DNA of 64,000 nt from Bradyrhizobium tropiciagri (GCF_018130545.1 NZ_JAFCKF010000005.1:682001-746000), one strand, 5' to 3'; counted from the stretch's first letter, positions 50,952 through 60,115 are shown. Made by a program: numbers and translations. Notes: generated by a model not told the origin, from the sequence alone.

Positions 50952-53447
50952 CCGCGCATCGTCGGTCACCCAGCCGAGCACGGCGGCGATCGTTTGATCG
51001 GCATCAAAGCCCGGCGGCAGCTTCAGGTCGGCTTTGTGGCCATGTCCCGCTGCTGTCGGCCTCCATTCCGTCGCGGCGGCCGGCAGCCCGGTCGCCCTGA
51101 GCGCATCCACCAGCGGATGCCCAAAGGCGGGTTCGCCGATGTCGAGAACCAGTTTCGTGATGCCGTGACCTTCGACGAGCGTCGCGATGTCGTCGACGGC
51201 AATGTCGCCGGTAACCAGGACATTGCTCCGCTGCATCAGCTTGAGATCGTCGAGCGTGGTCCCGAGCACGATGATCTCGACGTCTTGGTCGACATTGGCG
51301 ATTTGATCGCTCAACGCCCTGATGAAACGAAACTCCGCCGCGTTGGCGTGCAGGACGAGCAGACCCAGACGCGCCGGACTGCTGACAACGTGATAGCGCG
51401 CCGGCGGCGCTGGCGGGTCGTCCAGTCGGGTCGCTTGCTGGCCGAGCACCGTGTCCGAAAAGGCCGCGCCGTCCTCACCGATCGCGGTCACGCGCTGAGC
51501 GCTGGTGATCAGGCTGGTCCAGTCCGGGTCAACGCCCGACCCGATCGCTGTGCGCAGTGCGAGCGCAGTGTCGGTGATCAGGACGTCGTAGGGGAAGCGT
51601 TGCGTGAGCTGGACCAGGCATGCGGCGGGGATGCGGTTCGGCTCCGCAATCTCGAGCGCGCGGATTTTGAGGTCGGTGAGCAGCGTCAGCAAGGCCTCAC
51701 GGCCTTCAGCCGTTGCAACGTCGAGTGCGATCGACTGCGGTGCGCGGCTATCCGGATCGAAGATGGTCGCCAGCCGGCGCTGTCCCTCCGTTCGGATCTG
51801 CACGACCAGAGCGCGCTGATCGTCCGCAGCGAGGTGCCCGCATCGCCTGATGGCGATCTCGCGGCCAATCGCGGAGCCGCAGAAGATGACGTGCGGGCCG
51901 GCGGCGTCCGCTTCGTTCGCGAGCAGCTTGAGCTCCAGCGCCGCGCGGCAATCGCGGAGCGGATCGGCGAGCAGGAACGCGGCGCACTCCGTCGCATAGC
52001 GCCGGTAGCGCTGCTCGAGAACCCGCAGATTGCGCAGCACCAGCGAACGCTTCTCGCCTAGAAACGAGCGCGAGCCCTCATGCCCGACAAACACCGACGG
52101 GATGCACACGTTGCGGAGGCCGGCCTCTGCCGCGCGCAGGCAGAAGTCGACGTCTTCGAGATAGCCGCGATAGAAGTCGTCGGAGAGCTCACGCACGGCG
52201 TCGAGGCATTCGCGGGTGATGTAGAGGCAGAATCCGATGCCGTTGGGAATGTCGATCGCCACCCCGGAATTTGCCGTGCCGGCGAGTTCGTCGAGCAGTT
52301 CTATCTCGTCCGGCGAGGGCAGGGGATTTGACCGGTTCGGGACCGGGAAGCTGGTGAATTCGCCGTTGTTCGACAGCGGCGTCGCCGTGCCGACGCGGGG
52401 TGTCGATTGCACCGCGCTGCGCAGGCGTTGCAGCGCGTATTTCGGCACGACCGTGTCCGAGTTCAGCAGCACGACATCGCCGGCATCGGTTTCGCCAAGT
52501 GCCCGGTTGACCGCGCCGACGAAGCCGAGATTCTGCTCATTGATCAGCAGCTGGATATGCGATCTGGCAGCCAGCTCGGCGAGCAGGTGCTTGATGTCGC
52601 GCTCGGGCGACGCATCGTCCACCACGACGATGGTCGAGCCCGGCGTGCAGGCGGCGGCGGTCAATGCGCTCTCGATGCAGGCGCGTGTCGCGGCCAAATC
52701 CCGGTACACCGGGATGATGATGGTGAGCGGTGGCGTTTCACCGCTTCGCGCGCGCGCTGCCCGTGGCGGCGCGTCGCGGCGATCCGGCGCGCGATTGGCC
52801 GGGAGTTGAACGCTTGCGATGATCCGGCCCGCCTGCGCGATCTCGAGCCGCTGCGAGGTCGCCGATGGCGGGCGGATCAGACGGAAGCTCGCGGCGTGCC
52901 GCCCATCGCGTGCGAATCTGTGGCGGGGATCGGAAGGAAGCTGGACGGCACTGGATTGGTCCGCTTGCGCCAGTGAAAGCTGTGGGTCGTCAACTCCTCG
53001 CCACGTCACCCATCCCTTGACCTCTTCATCCAGGAAGTCGACGCGGGCGCAGCTGTCCTGACCGCTGTGTTCGAGCAGCACGAGGGCGCCCCTGACAGAA
53101 TCCGGATCATCGTCGCGCCGTGCGATGGTGCGTGCGGCCTCGATCCGCTGCGGGCCGTCACCCCACGCCATCATGCGCCGTGCGGCAACCAGATCGTCCG
53201 GTTCGAGCTCGATCGCCCTGGCAACGCTGGCGACAGCGTCATCCCTGAGATCAAGGCGAGACAGCGCCTCTGCGCGCAGGAGGTGGGCGCGGGCGCCCGG
53301 ATGCGGCATGATCCGGCAGCGGCGGTCGGCGAGCGCGAATGCCAAGCGGAAATCGCGCGCCTCCAGTGCCGCGACCGCAGCCCGCTCGAGATCGACGTGA
53401 TGGAGCGTTCTGGACGTAAAGGCGATCTTGCGCGCGTCGGCGGTCAA
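50892..53447 (-). CDS. large GT2 glycosyltransferase with N-terminal helical and C-terminal extra domain
   Basis: A TTG at 53447 (AGGG about six bases upstream) gives 851 residues. The N-terminus (about 15-110) has tetratricopeptide-like helices, followed by a beta module (VKGWVTWRG...) near 145-215. The GT2 core spans about 238-470 (LTIIIPVYRDLAATRACIES, VVVDDASPERDI, VLLNSDTVVP, GYLEDVDFCLRAAEAG). The C-terminal 350 residues include a Rossmann-like segment (LGLLVLHANAAEF) that may be a second, degenerate GT domain. It forms an operon with the gene at 53471, 23 bases upstream. Confidence 0.88.
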   Translation of the reverse strand: MTADARKIAFTSRTLHHVDLERAAVAALEARDFRLAFALADRRCRIMPHPGARAHLLRAEALSRLDLRDDAVASVARAIELEPDDLVAARRMMAWGDGPQRIEAARTIARRDDDPDSVRGALVLLEHSGQDSCARVDFLDEEVKGWVTWRGVDDPQLSLAQADQSSAVQLPSDPRHRFARDGRHAASFRLIRPPSATSQRLEIAQAGRIIASVQLPANRAPDRRDAPPRAARARSGETPPLTIIIPVYRDLAATRACIESALTAAACTPGSTIVVVDDASPERDIKHLLAELAARSHIQLLINEQNLGFVGAVNRALGETDAGDVVLLNSDTVVPKYALQRLRSAVQSTPRVGTATPLSNNGEFTSFPVPNRSNPLPSPDEIELLDELAGTANSGVAIDIPNGIGFCLYITRECLDAVRELSDDFYRGYLEDVDFCLRAAEAGLRNVCIPSVFVGHEGSRSFLGEKRSLVLRNLRVLEQRYRRYATECAAFLLADPLRDCRAALELKLLANEADAAGPHVIFCGSAIGREIAIRRCGHLAADDQRALVVQIRTEGQRRLATIFDPDSRAPQSIALDVATAEGREALLTLLTDLKIRALEIAEPNRIPAACLVQLTQRFPYDVLITDTALALRTAIGSGVDPDWTSLITSAQRVTAIGEDGAAFSDTVLGQQATRLDDPPAPPARYHVVSSPARLGLLVLHANAAEFRFIRALSDQIANVDQDVEIIVLGTTLDDLKLMQRSNVLVTGDIAVDDIATLVEGHGITKLVLDIGEPAFGHPLVDALRATGLPAAATEWRPTAAGHGHKADLKLPPGFDADQTIAAVLGWVTDDARLHPDRRSGRHRRQVGARLP

Positions 53448-53470
53448 ATGTCGCCCTTATCTGCCGGATG

Positions 53471-54448
53471 TCAGCCCGTCGTCTTCACGGCGCTCTGCCG
53501 GCTCCGGAACACGCGCACGCGGCCCTCGAGACGCGGTCCGTCCACGCGCGGCGCCGGGTTGATCTGTTCGACGCGCCGCGGCTGCTGCGGCGCAAGTGGT
53601 GCGGCCTGCACGCGGCGTTCTTCAAGGTTGAGCTTGAAGCCCACCAGGGGTTCCCGTCCCGACGGGCCCGACACCACAATCCGGTTCCCGGTCACGCGCA
53701 GAGCGGGAGCACCCAGGAAGATGGTCTCGGCCGAGATGGTATAGCGATCCACGCTGGGCCCCGTGGCCTCCAGCGAGAACCCGGTGATGGCCAGTGCACG
53801 GCCGCGGGTTCCGGCGAAGGTTCCGAGCGGAACGAACTGGTTGTCGCCGCGCTGCGGCCGGGCGAACTTGACCGCATATTGCAGGTTGAGATCGCGCGGC
53901 TTGTTCGGCCATTCGAGCGAGATGCCCTCGATCCGGGCCGGAGCAGCCGGTCCGGCGATCCAGGTGTTCGGGCCGACGGTCACATCACCGAGGCCAGCGA
54001 CATGGGCGAGCAGCTTGAGGTCGCTCTGCCCACTCGCGCCGGCCTGAGGCGCAAATTCGGGTTCGAACTCGGGGTCAAAGTCCTCGAATGGCTGGCTGGC
54101 CGGCTGCGCGGCCGGCTGGCCGTGGGCCTGCTGGCCTTGGGGCAGCTGGCCCTGGGTCAACGGTTCGATCTTGATGTTGGCGGCGGTCGACCCACCGACG
54201 CGCCCCGCGGTGACCTCGACGATCAGGCGGCTCGGCCGGGCAACCGACACGACCAGCGCGCTCTCGGGCGCAAACAGGGTTCCATTGGCGGCGTCCGGCC
54301 CGGAAATGATATTACAATTGTTAAGACTGGCGCGATCCGCATATACGCGCACCACCGGAGGGGCCACCTTATCATCTGCGCCGTTGTACCGAACCAGGAA
54401 GAGGCCCCGTGCCAAATCAATGGTTTTCTGCTGAATCTGTTCGTTCAT
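53471..54448 (-). CDS. uncharacterised protein with Gln/Pro-rich linker
   Basis: The ATG at 54448 gives 325 residues without a signal peptide. Residues about 1-95 and 135-260 have a beta-rich pattern, separated by a linker rich in Gln, Pro, Ala and Glu (GQLPQGQQAHG, then DPEFEPEFAPQ). The C-terminus ends in an Arg/Pro-rich tail. No family is recognised. It is the first gene of a two-gene unit with the 851-residue GT2, so a partner or scaffold role for that enzyme is plausible. An in-frame codon at 54556 would add a poorly conserved-looking extension. Confidence 0.7.
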   Translation of the reverse strand: MNEQIQQKTIDLARGLFLVRYNGADDKVAPPVVRVYADRASLNNCNIISGPDAANGTLFAPESALVVSVARPSRLIVEVTAGRVGGSTAANIKIEPLTQGQLPQGQQAHGQPAAQPASQPFEDFDPEFEPEFAPQAGASGQSDLKLLAHVAGLGDVTVGPNTWIAGPAAPARIEGISLEWPNKPRDLNLQYAVKFARPQRGDNQFVPLGTFAGTRGRALAITGFSLEATGPSVDRYTISAETIFLGAPALRVTGNRIVVSGPSGREPLVGFKLNLEERRVQAAPLAPQQPRRVEQINPAPRVDGPRLEGRVRVFRSRQSAVKTTG

Positions 54449-54587
54449 CGTCGCCTGCGAGCCTAACGGAATGGATTGATATGTCGCCCGCGCAGTGTGC
54501 CCCAAAAATCTGTGTGATAGAAGGGGTCTTAATGTTAATCGATGAGATAGTTTCACCCGTGCATATCACTGCCACACTGCCGGTCAC

Positions 54588-55853
54588 ATGATGCAGAGCC
54601 TGACCCCAATCGAAGATCGCGTGGCCGGGGAGCGCGCCCGTCCGCCAATGAACGTCCTCTTCGTCCACAATAACTTTCCAGCCCAGTATCGCCACATTGC
54701 GCGCGCACTTGCGAAGCAGCCCGGCAACAAGGTCGTCGCGGTCGGTTCGTCGACGGCGAGCACGGCGCCGGATATTCGGCTGATCAAATATTCGACGACC
54801 AAATCGGACTCCGCGCTCGTACATCCCTTTGCCCGCCGCTTCGATGTCGAATCGCGGCGGGCCGAGGAGGTTCTGTATGCGCTGTCGTCGCTGTCGGGGC
54901 AGGGCTTCGTGCCCGACCTGATCTTCGCGCATCCCGGTTGGGGCGAGACGCTGCCGTTGCGCACGATGTTTCCGCGTGCGCGGATCATCCTGTATTGCGA
55001 ATTCTACTACGGCTCGGAGGGCAGGGACGTCGGCTTCGATCCCGAGTTTCCGATGACCGGCCTCGACGGCAATGTCGCACTTCACTTGAAGAATGCGACC
55101 ACGCTGCTGGCGCTCACCGAATGCGATTCCGGCGTTTCGCCGACGCCATGGCAAAGGTCGACCTTTCCCCGCGAGTTCCAGAGCAAGATCGAGGTGATCC
55201 ACGAGGGCGTCGACACCGACGAGGTGAAGCCCAATCCGGTCGCGCGGTTTCTGCTTCCGAACGGCGCGACACTCTCGGCCGACGACGAGGTGATCACCTA
55301 CGTCTCGCGCAATCTGGAGCCGGTGCGCGGCTTCCACATCTTCATGCGATCGCTGCCGAAGATTATGGCGGCGCGGCCCAATGCGCAGGTGGTGATCGTC
55401 GGTGGTGCCGGAACGTCCTACGGGGCGAATCCGCCGAAGGGCTCGAGCTGGAAGTCGATGTTCCTGGACGAGATCAGGTCGGACATCGACCTGCGCCGCG
55501 TGCATTTCCTCGGCCGGATTCCGCGGGACCAATATCTCGCACTGCTGCAGATCTCTTCGGTGCACGTCTATCTGACCTACCCCTTCGTGCTGTCATGGTC
55601 GCTGCTGGAGGCCATGAGCGCGGGGTGTGCGGTGGTGGCGTCCGACACCGCTCCGCTGCGCGACATCATCTCGGACGGCAACGGCCTGCTGGCGCCGTTT
55701 TTTGATATTGATGCGCTGTCGGATCAGGTAATCTCGGTGCTGACACGGCCCAAGGCCTTCAAAAAGATGCGAATGAAGGCGAGAAGCTTCGTGAGGGACA
55801 ATTACGACGCGAAACGGGTCTGTCTGCCCAGGATGCTGACGCTCGTTGGATGA
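54588..55853 (+). CDS. glycosyltransferase family 4
   Basis: The 421-residue product (ATG at 54588; an ATG at 54648 starting MNVLFVHNNFPAQ may be the true start) has a GT-B fold. 'NVLFVHNNFPAQYRHIA' and 'IFAHPGWGETLPL' lie in the N-terminal half, 'TYVSRNLEPVRGFHIFMRSLP' in the linker, and 'LTYPFVLSWSLLEAMSAGCAVVASD' near residue 325 (quoted loosely) holds the E-x7 motif region. An ATGTTA at 54532 lies 50 bases upstream, and the gene is divergent from the GT2 operon. It ends 57 bases before the ParA-like gene. Confidence 0.9.
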   Translation: MMQSLTPIEDRVAGERARPPMNVLFVHNNFPAQYRHIARALAKQPGNKVVAVGSSTASTAPDIRLIKYSTTKSDSALVHPFARRFDVESRRAEEVLYALSSLSGQGFVPDLIFAHPGWGETLPLRTMFPRARIILYCEFYYGSEGRDVGFDPEFPMTGLDGNVALHLKNATTLLALTECDSGVSPTPWQRSTFPREFQSKIEVIHEGVDTDEVKPNPVARFLLPNGATLSADDEVITYVSRNLEPVRGFHIFMRSLPKIMAARPNAQVVIVGGAGTSYGANPPKGSSWKSMFLDEIRSDIDLRRVHFLGRIPRDQYLALLQISSVHVYLTYPFVLSWSLLEAMSAGCAVVASDTAPLRDIISDGNGLLAPFFDIDALSDQVISVLTRPKAFKKMRMKARSFVRDNYDAKRVCLPRMLTLVG

Positions 55854-55910
55854 AGGTGTCCTCCCGCGCACCCATCGTGATCGCGCGGGGGATCACGCCA
55901 GGAGTTTGCG

Positions 55911-56573
55911 ATGCCGCTTGTCATTTCGGTTGCCCAGCGCAAGGGCGGGGTCGGCAAGACGACTCTCGCGGTCTTGCTGGCCGCGGAACTGGACCGGCGC
56001 ACCGGCGTGGTGGGACTGGTCGACGCCGACTCGCAGGCATCCGCCTGTCATTGGGCCGAGCCCGGCAATCTGTCGTTCCCGGTCTACCAGCTTGATCCGG
56101 AAACCCGCCCCGTGGCCGAATGGGCCAAGCTGATGCGGCAGATTCCGCATCAGATCATCGTGGTGGACTCCGCCCCCAACGATCGGGTGCTCGGCGCCGT
56201 GCTCGCGGTCGCCAATATCGTGCTGATGCCGTGTACGCCGTCCGGCCTCGACATCGAGGCCACCGCGCGGACGCTCGACATCGTACGCGAGGTCCGTGCC
56301 GCGCGGCGCACCGCGCTCCGTGCCATGATCGTGCCGAACCGCGTCGACCAGCGCACCCTTGAAGGCCAGCAATTGATCGAGGAGCTGGATACGCTCGACG
56401 AGGAGATCGGGCCGATGATCGGAAGCCGCTCGGCCTATGTGCGCGCCGTCGCACTCGGCCAATCGGTGGCCGATTTCGCCGGCGGGACCCCCGCCGATCT
56501 CGAGATCAAGATGCTCGCCGACCTCGTCATGAACTGGTGCGGGATCGCGCCCAGGCAACGCGTGACCAGTTAA
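55911..56573 (+). CDS. orphan ParA/MinD-like ATPase
   Basis: This 220-residue protein has the deviant Walker A KGGVGKTT (residues about 11-18), Walker A' 'GLVDADSQASA' and a switch region 'IIVVDSAPNDRVLG', as in ParA-family ATPases. AGGAG lies six bases upstream of the ATG. There is no ParB, parS-like repeat or replication gene nearby, so it is an orphan and not a plasmid partition system. In other bacteria such orphans position protein clusters or secretion and polysaccharide machines. Here it could place the assembly complex. That is inference from context. Confidence 0.88.
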   Translation: MPLVISVAQRKGGVGKTTLAVLLAAELDRRTGVVGLVDADSQASACHWAEPGNLSFPVYQLDPETRPVAEWAKLMRQIPHQIIVVDSAPNDRVLGAVLAVANIVLMPCTPSGLDIEATARTLDIVREVRAARRTALRAMIVPNRVDQRTLEGQQLIEELDTLDEEIGPMIGSRSAYVRAVALGQSVADFAGGTPADLEIKMLADLVMNWCGIAPRQRVTS

Positions 56574-56905
56574 CAGATCGCGCCGGCGCCTTCACGTCGG
56601 GCTAACCATGCCTGCACGGGAACGGGAATATCCCGCGCCGCAACCGGCCCCGCATCTGATCGCCGCGTCGGCGGGAACCGCGGCGAAAAGCCCGAAAAGA
56701 CGACAGATCTGCCATCCGTCGTGCATCGCAACCCCGATGTGGGCGTTATCATTGGCAACCGATAAGCCTGCCGGCGCAGCCAACGCCGCTTGGTTAACCG
56801 ACTGCGCGCGCGCACCGTCGCATTTGAAGCAAATGCCGCCGCGCGCTTGAGCCGAAGCGCAAGACATTTCCCGTAGATGCTTCCCGTCACGGTGGGGAGT
56901 GAAGA
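56574..56905 (+). other. intergenic region before the BTLCP gene
   Basis: This 332-base gap has ordinary GC. It has small open frames in several registers (for example one of 80 codons from 56608) but none has a family signature or a good ribosome site. I see no RNA gene or strong repeat. Confidence 0.45.
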
Positions 56906-57535
56906 ATGTACAGCGTCAAGAAGGTGATGGCCCTGGTTCTGGCCATCGTCGCGCTCGGGACCAGCGCACGGGATACGCAGGCCGCAATGATCGGCTTTCC
57001 GCTGCCGCTGCGCGGCGCGATCGAGCAGATCCGCTTCAGCGAGCCGACGCTGGCGCCGATGGCCTACACCATGTTCTGCATGCGCTATGCCGACGAATGC
57101 AAGCAGCAGCCGCGCAGCCGCACGGTGTTCCGCGGCGGCGCGACGCGTCTGACCAAGCAGCGCATCACCGACCTGATCGAGATCAATGCGTCGGTCAATC
57201 GCCAGATCGCTCCGCAGCGCAACGAGCGCGGCCTCGCCGGCGAGGAATGGCTGATCAATCCGGCGCGCGGCGATTGCAACGACTATGCCGTCAGCAAGCG
57301 CCACGAGCTGCTGGCGCGCGGTTGGCCGATGCGCAATCTGCTGCTCAGCGAAGTGGTGACCTCCTGGGGCGAGCATCATCTCGTGCTGGTGGTCCGCGCC
57401 AAGGGCGGCGACATCGTGCTCGACAATCTCAATGCGCAGATCCGCAGCTGGTCGCAGGCGCGCTATCGCTGGGTCAGGATGCAGACCCCTGATAACCCCG
57501 ATCACTGGGCCGCGGTCGCGCAGGCCGGCGTCTGA
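56906..57535 (+). CDS. periplasmic transglutaminase-like cysteine protease (BTLCP family)
   Basis: The ATG follows GGGGAG and gives 209 residues with a Sec signal peptide (cleavage near residue 26, after TQA). The family triad is visible: Cys in RGDCNDYAV (about 123), His in GEHHLVLVV (about 153) and Asp in IVLDNLN (about 172). BTLCP proteins are periplasmic proteases; LapG, which releases a surface adhesin, is the best-known member of the wider group. No LapD partner is seen here. A link to the RTX proteins of the window is conceivable but the dialanine-type site is not identified. Confidence 0.9.
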   Translation: MYSVKKVMALVLAIVALGTSARDTQAAMIGFPLPLRGAIEQIRFSEPTLAPMAYTMFCMRYADECKQQPRSRTVFRGGATRLTKQRITDLIEINASVNRQIAPQRNERGLAGEEWLINPARGDCNDYAVSKRHELLARGWPMRNLLLSEVVTSWGEHHLVLVVRAKGGDIVLDNLNAQIRSWSQARYRWVRMQTPDNPDHWAAVAQAGV

Positions 57536-57561
57536 ATCTGCAAAGTTGACCCCATCGAACG

Positions 57562-57595
57562 TGGCGCGGCGAGGCATTTCGCCGCGCCATTTTTC
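57562..57595 (+). terminator. intrinsic terminator after the BTLCP gene
   Basis: TGGCGCGGCGA and TCGCCGCGCCA form an 11-base perfect stem around a six-base loop, followed by TTTTT. It ends the transcript of the transglutaminase-like protease gene. Confidence 0.92.
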
Positions 57596-57693
57596 ATGAG
57601 GGATGATGACGATCGCAACGTCACTGCGCCCACATTCCGGAACGATTGGCGGCTTGACCAGTTAATTTCAATCACCTCCATCGAGGCATCGTC

Positions 57694-57951
57694 ATGAAGC
57701 TGGCCGGCCTATTTGCGATCGCGACGCTGGCGGTTGCCGCCGCGGGCCCCGTGCTTGCGCAGGGCACCGGGCAGACCATGCAGGGCGGATCCCGCTACTC
57801 GATCGACGGACCGGGCGGCGGCGTTCCGACGGCGCGGCCGCAGGCGACCCGGCCGGTCCCGCCGGCAACACCGGTTTACCCTTACGGCAGAGCGCCGCGC
57901 CAGGTGCCGCCGGTGGGACAACAGACCAACGTCCCGCTGGGGTCGCGTTAA
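57694..57951 (+). CDS. small exported Pro/Gly-rich protein
   Basis: This 85-residue product has a clear Sec signal peptide (MKLAGLF, hydrophobic core, cleavage after VLAQ near residue 23). The mature part is low in complexity, rich in Pro, Gly, Gln and Arg, and likely unfolded. It has no cysteine and no family I recognise. It sits alone between a terminator and the galE gene. The 5' flank has a TTGACC at 57655 that could be part of a promoter, without a clear -10. Confidence 0.7.
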   Translation: MKLAGLFAIATLAVAAAGPVLAQGTGQTMQGGSRYSIDGPGGGVPTARPQATRPVPPATPVYPYGRAPRQVPPVGQQTNVPLGSR

Positions 57952-58090
57952 CCCTCACGTCCGCGCGCAATCGGGGCGGTCTTAACGCTATTCGCATCGC
58001 CGTTTTGCCGCGCCAGACGGAATGTCGTACCCATGCAGGCACTGCGTCTGTTGAGACGCAGGATTGGTCCGCGCAGGGACGACATTTTCA

Positions 58091-59086
58091 ATGACGAGCA
58101 AGGGTTCGATACTGATCACGGGCGGTGCGGGATATATCGGGTCCCACTGCGCCAAGGCCGTCGCCGCGGCCGGATTTGTTCCGGTCGTCTACGACAATCT
58201 GTCGACCGGTCATCGCAACTTCGTGCAATGGGGACCGTTGGTCGTCGGCGACGTCGCCGATCACGACAAGATCACCGCCACGATCCGCGCGCACGATGTG
58301 CTCGCCGTGATGCATTTCGCCGCGTTCAGTGCGGTCGGCGAGTCCGTGGCGGATCCGCAGAAATACTTCACCAACAACGTCGCCGGCACGCTCGGCCTGC
58401 TGCGTGGTATGCGCGAAGCGGGCTGCGACCGTCTGGTGTTTTCCTCGACCGGCGCGGTCTATGGCAATGCCGGGCGCGATCCGATTCCGGAGAGCGCCGC
58501 GGGGCCGACCGTCAATCCCTACGGCCGCTCCAAATACATGATCGAGCAGATCCTGGCCGATTATCGCGCGGCCTATCAATTCAACTCGGTCTGCCTGCGC
58601 TATTTCAACGCCTGCGGCGCCGATGCCTCCGGCAGCATCGGCGAGCTGCGTGATCCCGAAACGCATTTGATCCCGCGCGCGCTGATGGCGCTCTTGGGGC
58701 ACGTGCCGGATTTCGCGATCTTCGGCGAGGACTACGAGACGCCCGACGGCACCGCTGTGCGCGACTACATCCATGTCGACGATCTCGCCGCCGCCCATAT
58801 CGCCGCGCTCGAACTGCTGCTGAAGGGCGACGCCGGTGGCGTGTTCAACCTCGGCACCGGCACCGGCTATTCGGTGCGCGAGGTGCTCGACGCGATCCGC
58901 GCCGAGACCGGCGAAGCGGTGCCGAGCGTGGTGCGCGAACGTCGGGCCGGCGATCCGCCGATCCTGGTCGCCGATCCCTCGAAGTCGGAAAGCGGCCTCG
59001 GCTTCAAGGCCAGCCGCTCCGATCTCGGCTATATCATTCGTTCGGCCTGGGCCTGGCATCAGAAGGCGCATCCGCGACGGCGCTAA
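58091..59086 (+). CDS. galE: UDP-glucose 4-epimerase
   Basis: The ATG at 58091 gives 331 residues that start MTSKGSILITGGAGYIGSH, the NAD motif of GalE. 'YDNLSTGHRNFV', 'VMHFAAFSAVGESV', 'STGAVYGN' and 'NPYGRSKYMIE' (catalytic Tyr144 and Lys148 by my count) and 'YFNACGAD' follow, all typical of the epimerase. It interconverts UDP-glucose and UDP-galactose, supplying galactose for surface glycans. A TTG at 58064 would extend the N-terminus by nine residues and is less likely. It is convergent with the UbiA-like gene. Confidence 0.95.
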   Translation: MTSKGSILITGGAGYIGSHCAKAVAAAGFVPVVYDNLSTGHRNFVQWGPLVVGDVADHDKITATIRAHDVLAVMHFAAFSAVGESVADPQKYFTNNVAGTLGLLRGMREAGCDRLVFSSTGAVYGNAGRDPIPESAAGPTVNPYGRSKYMIEQILADYRAAYQFNSVCLRYFNACGADASGSIGELRDPETHLIPRALMALLGHVPDFAIFGEDYETPDGTAVRDYIHVDDLAAAHIAALELLLKGDAGGVFNLGTGTGYSVREVLDAIRAETGEAVPSVVRERRAGDPPILVADPSKSESGLGFKASRSDLGYIIRSAWAWHQKAHPRRR

Positions 59087-59104
59087 CCAATCGCGCTAGC
59101 GGCT

Positions 59105-60091
59105 TCATTCCAGCGTGATGTAATGCTGCTCCGCCAGCCGCGCGAGGAACGGCATGTCGACAAAGCTCGTCACCAGAAAGACAGCAACCAGCGCCAGCAC
59201 GGTCAGCATCAGGCCGCGCTCGCCATAGAGCTTCTCGGGCTTCTGCGCCGATGACCCCGGCGCTGTCGACATCGAGAAGTAGGTGGTGAACAGCATCACC
59301 ACCAGCGGCATCGCGAGGATGTATTCGATGCGGTATTTCACCAGGAAGACCGACAGGAAGAACACCGAGAACAGCGAATAGCTGAGGCAGGAGGCGGTCA
59401 GCGACACCTCGGTATAGTCGGCAAAGCTCGCGCGGTAGCGCGCCAAAAGCTCCCGGCCATGAGATGCGGCGATCTCGCGATATTCGGACAGCCGCTTGGC
59501 GGCCATCAGGAATGCGCCGCCGAACCAGTAGCACAGGATCACCGAGCCCGGCGGCAGCGAGGTCGGGTCGATCATCGCCCAGCCGATCAACAGCCGCAGC
59601 GGATTGTTGACGGACTCCGAGATGACGTCGAAATAGGCCTTGTCCTTGCTGCGCAGCGGCGGGACGTTATAGACGATGCCTTGAAGTGCAAAGATGCTGG
59701 TCGCAAACAGCATCAGGCGGCTGCTCGCGGATGCGCAGACGAGGCCAACCGTGACCAGCAGCAGCCATTCGAGACCGATGATCTTGCCGTCCATGGCGCT
59801 CTGCACCGCGGAGCGCTGCGACTTGGTCGGGTGATGCCGGTCGAAGTCGCGGTCGAACCATTCGTTGATCACGTAATTGGCCGACGCGATGCAGATCGCG
59901 GCCAAGAGGCCGAGGAGGATGGAGGCGGCAAGGTGATCGCCTCTCGCGCCGCGCAACAGCCCGGCGAGGATGATCCCGGGAAGGATGAAGATGTGCTTGG
60001 TGCTGTGATCGAGCCGCAGGATCGCGAGATACTGCCGGATGCCCGCGGCAGGCGGCTTGCTCGCTTCGACCTTGCTGTCCATCAGCGCCAT
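59105..60091 (-). CDS. UbiA-family prenyltransferase (polyprenyl-phosphate sugar-lipid synthesis type)
   Basis: This 328-residue membrane protein has about eight spans. The metal/diphosphate-binding motif reads 'NYVINEWFDRDFDRHHPTK' near residues 72-90. The HPTK ending and 'RLDHSTKHIFILPGI' before it resemble decaprenyl-phosphate phosphoribosyltransferases more than ubiquinone enzymes. Such enzymes attach 5-phosphoribose to a polyprenyl phosphate to make a lipid-linked pentose donor. A GT-C-like protein is encoded 24 bases upstream and could use that donor. Quinone prenylation cannot be excluded. AGGA lies about seven bases before the ATG. Confidence 0.85.
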   Translation of the reverse strand: MALMDSKVEASKPPAAGIRQYLAILRLDHSTKHIFILPGIILAGLLRGARGDHLAASILLGLLAAICIASANYVINEWFDRDFDRHHPTKSQRSAVQSAMDGKIIGLEWLLLVTVGLVCASASSRLMLFATSIFALQGIVYNVPPLRSKDKAYFDVISESVNNPLRLLIGWAMIDPTSLPPGSVILCYWFGGAFLMAAKRLSEYREIAASHGRELLARYRASFADYTEVSLTASCLSYSLFSVFFLSVFLVKYRIEYILAMPLVVMLFTTYFSMSTAPGSSAQKPEKLYGERGLMLTVLALVAVFLVTSFVDMPFLARLAEQHYITLE

Positions 60092-60115
60092 CGCGCGGTT
60101 CCTTGTCCTGATCGC

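Noticed and set aside
55911-56573. ParA-like gene considered as evidence of a plasmid or integrated plasmid
   Set aside because: No ParB, rep gene, parS-like sites or mobility genes are nearby, and base composition is like that of the neighbours.
56608-56850. 80-codon plus-strand frame between the ParA-like and BTLCP genes
   Set aside because: Composition is Ala/Pro/Arg-rich without domain or signal. The ribosome site is poor, and other frames in the same stretch are equally open.
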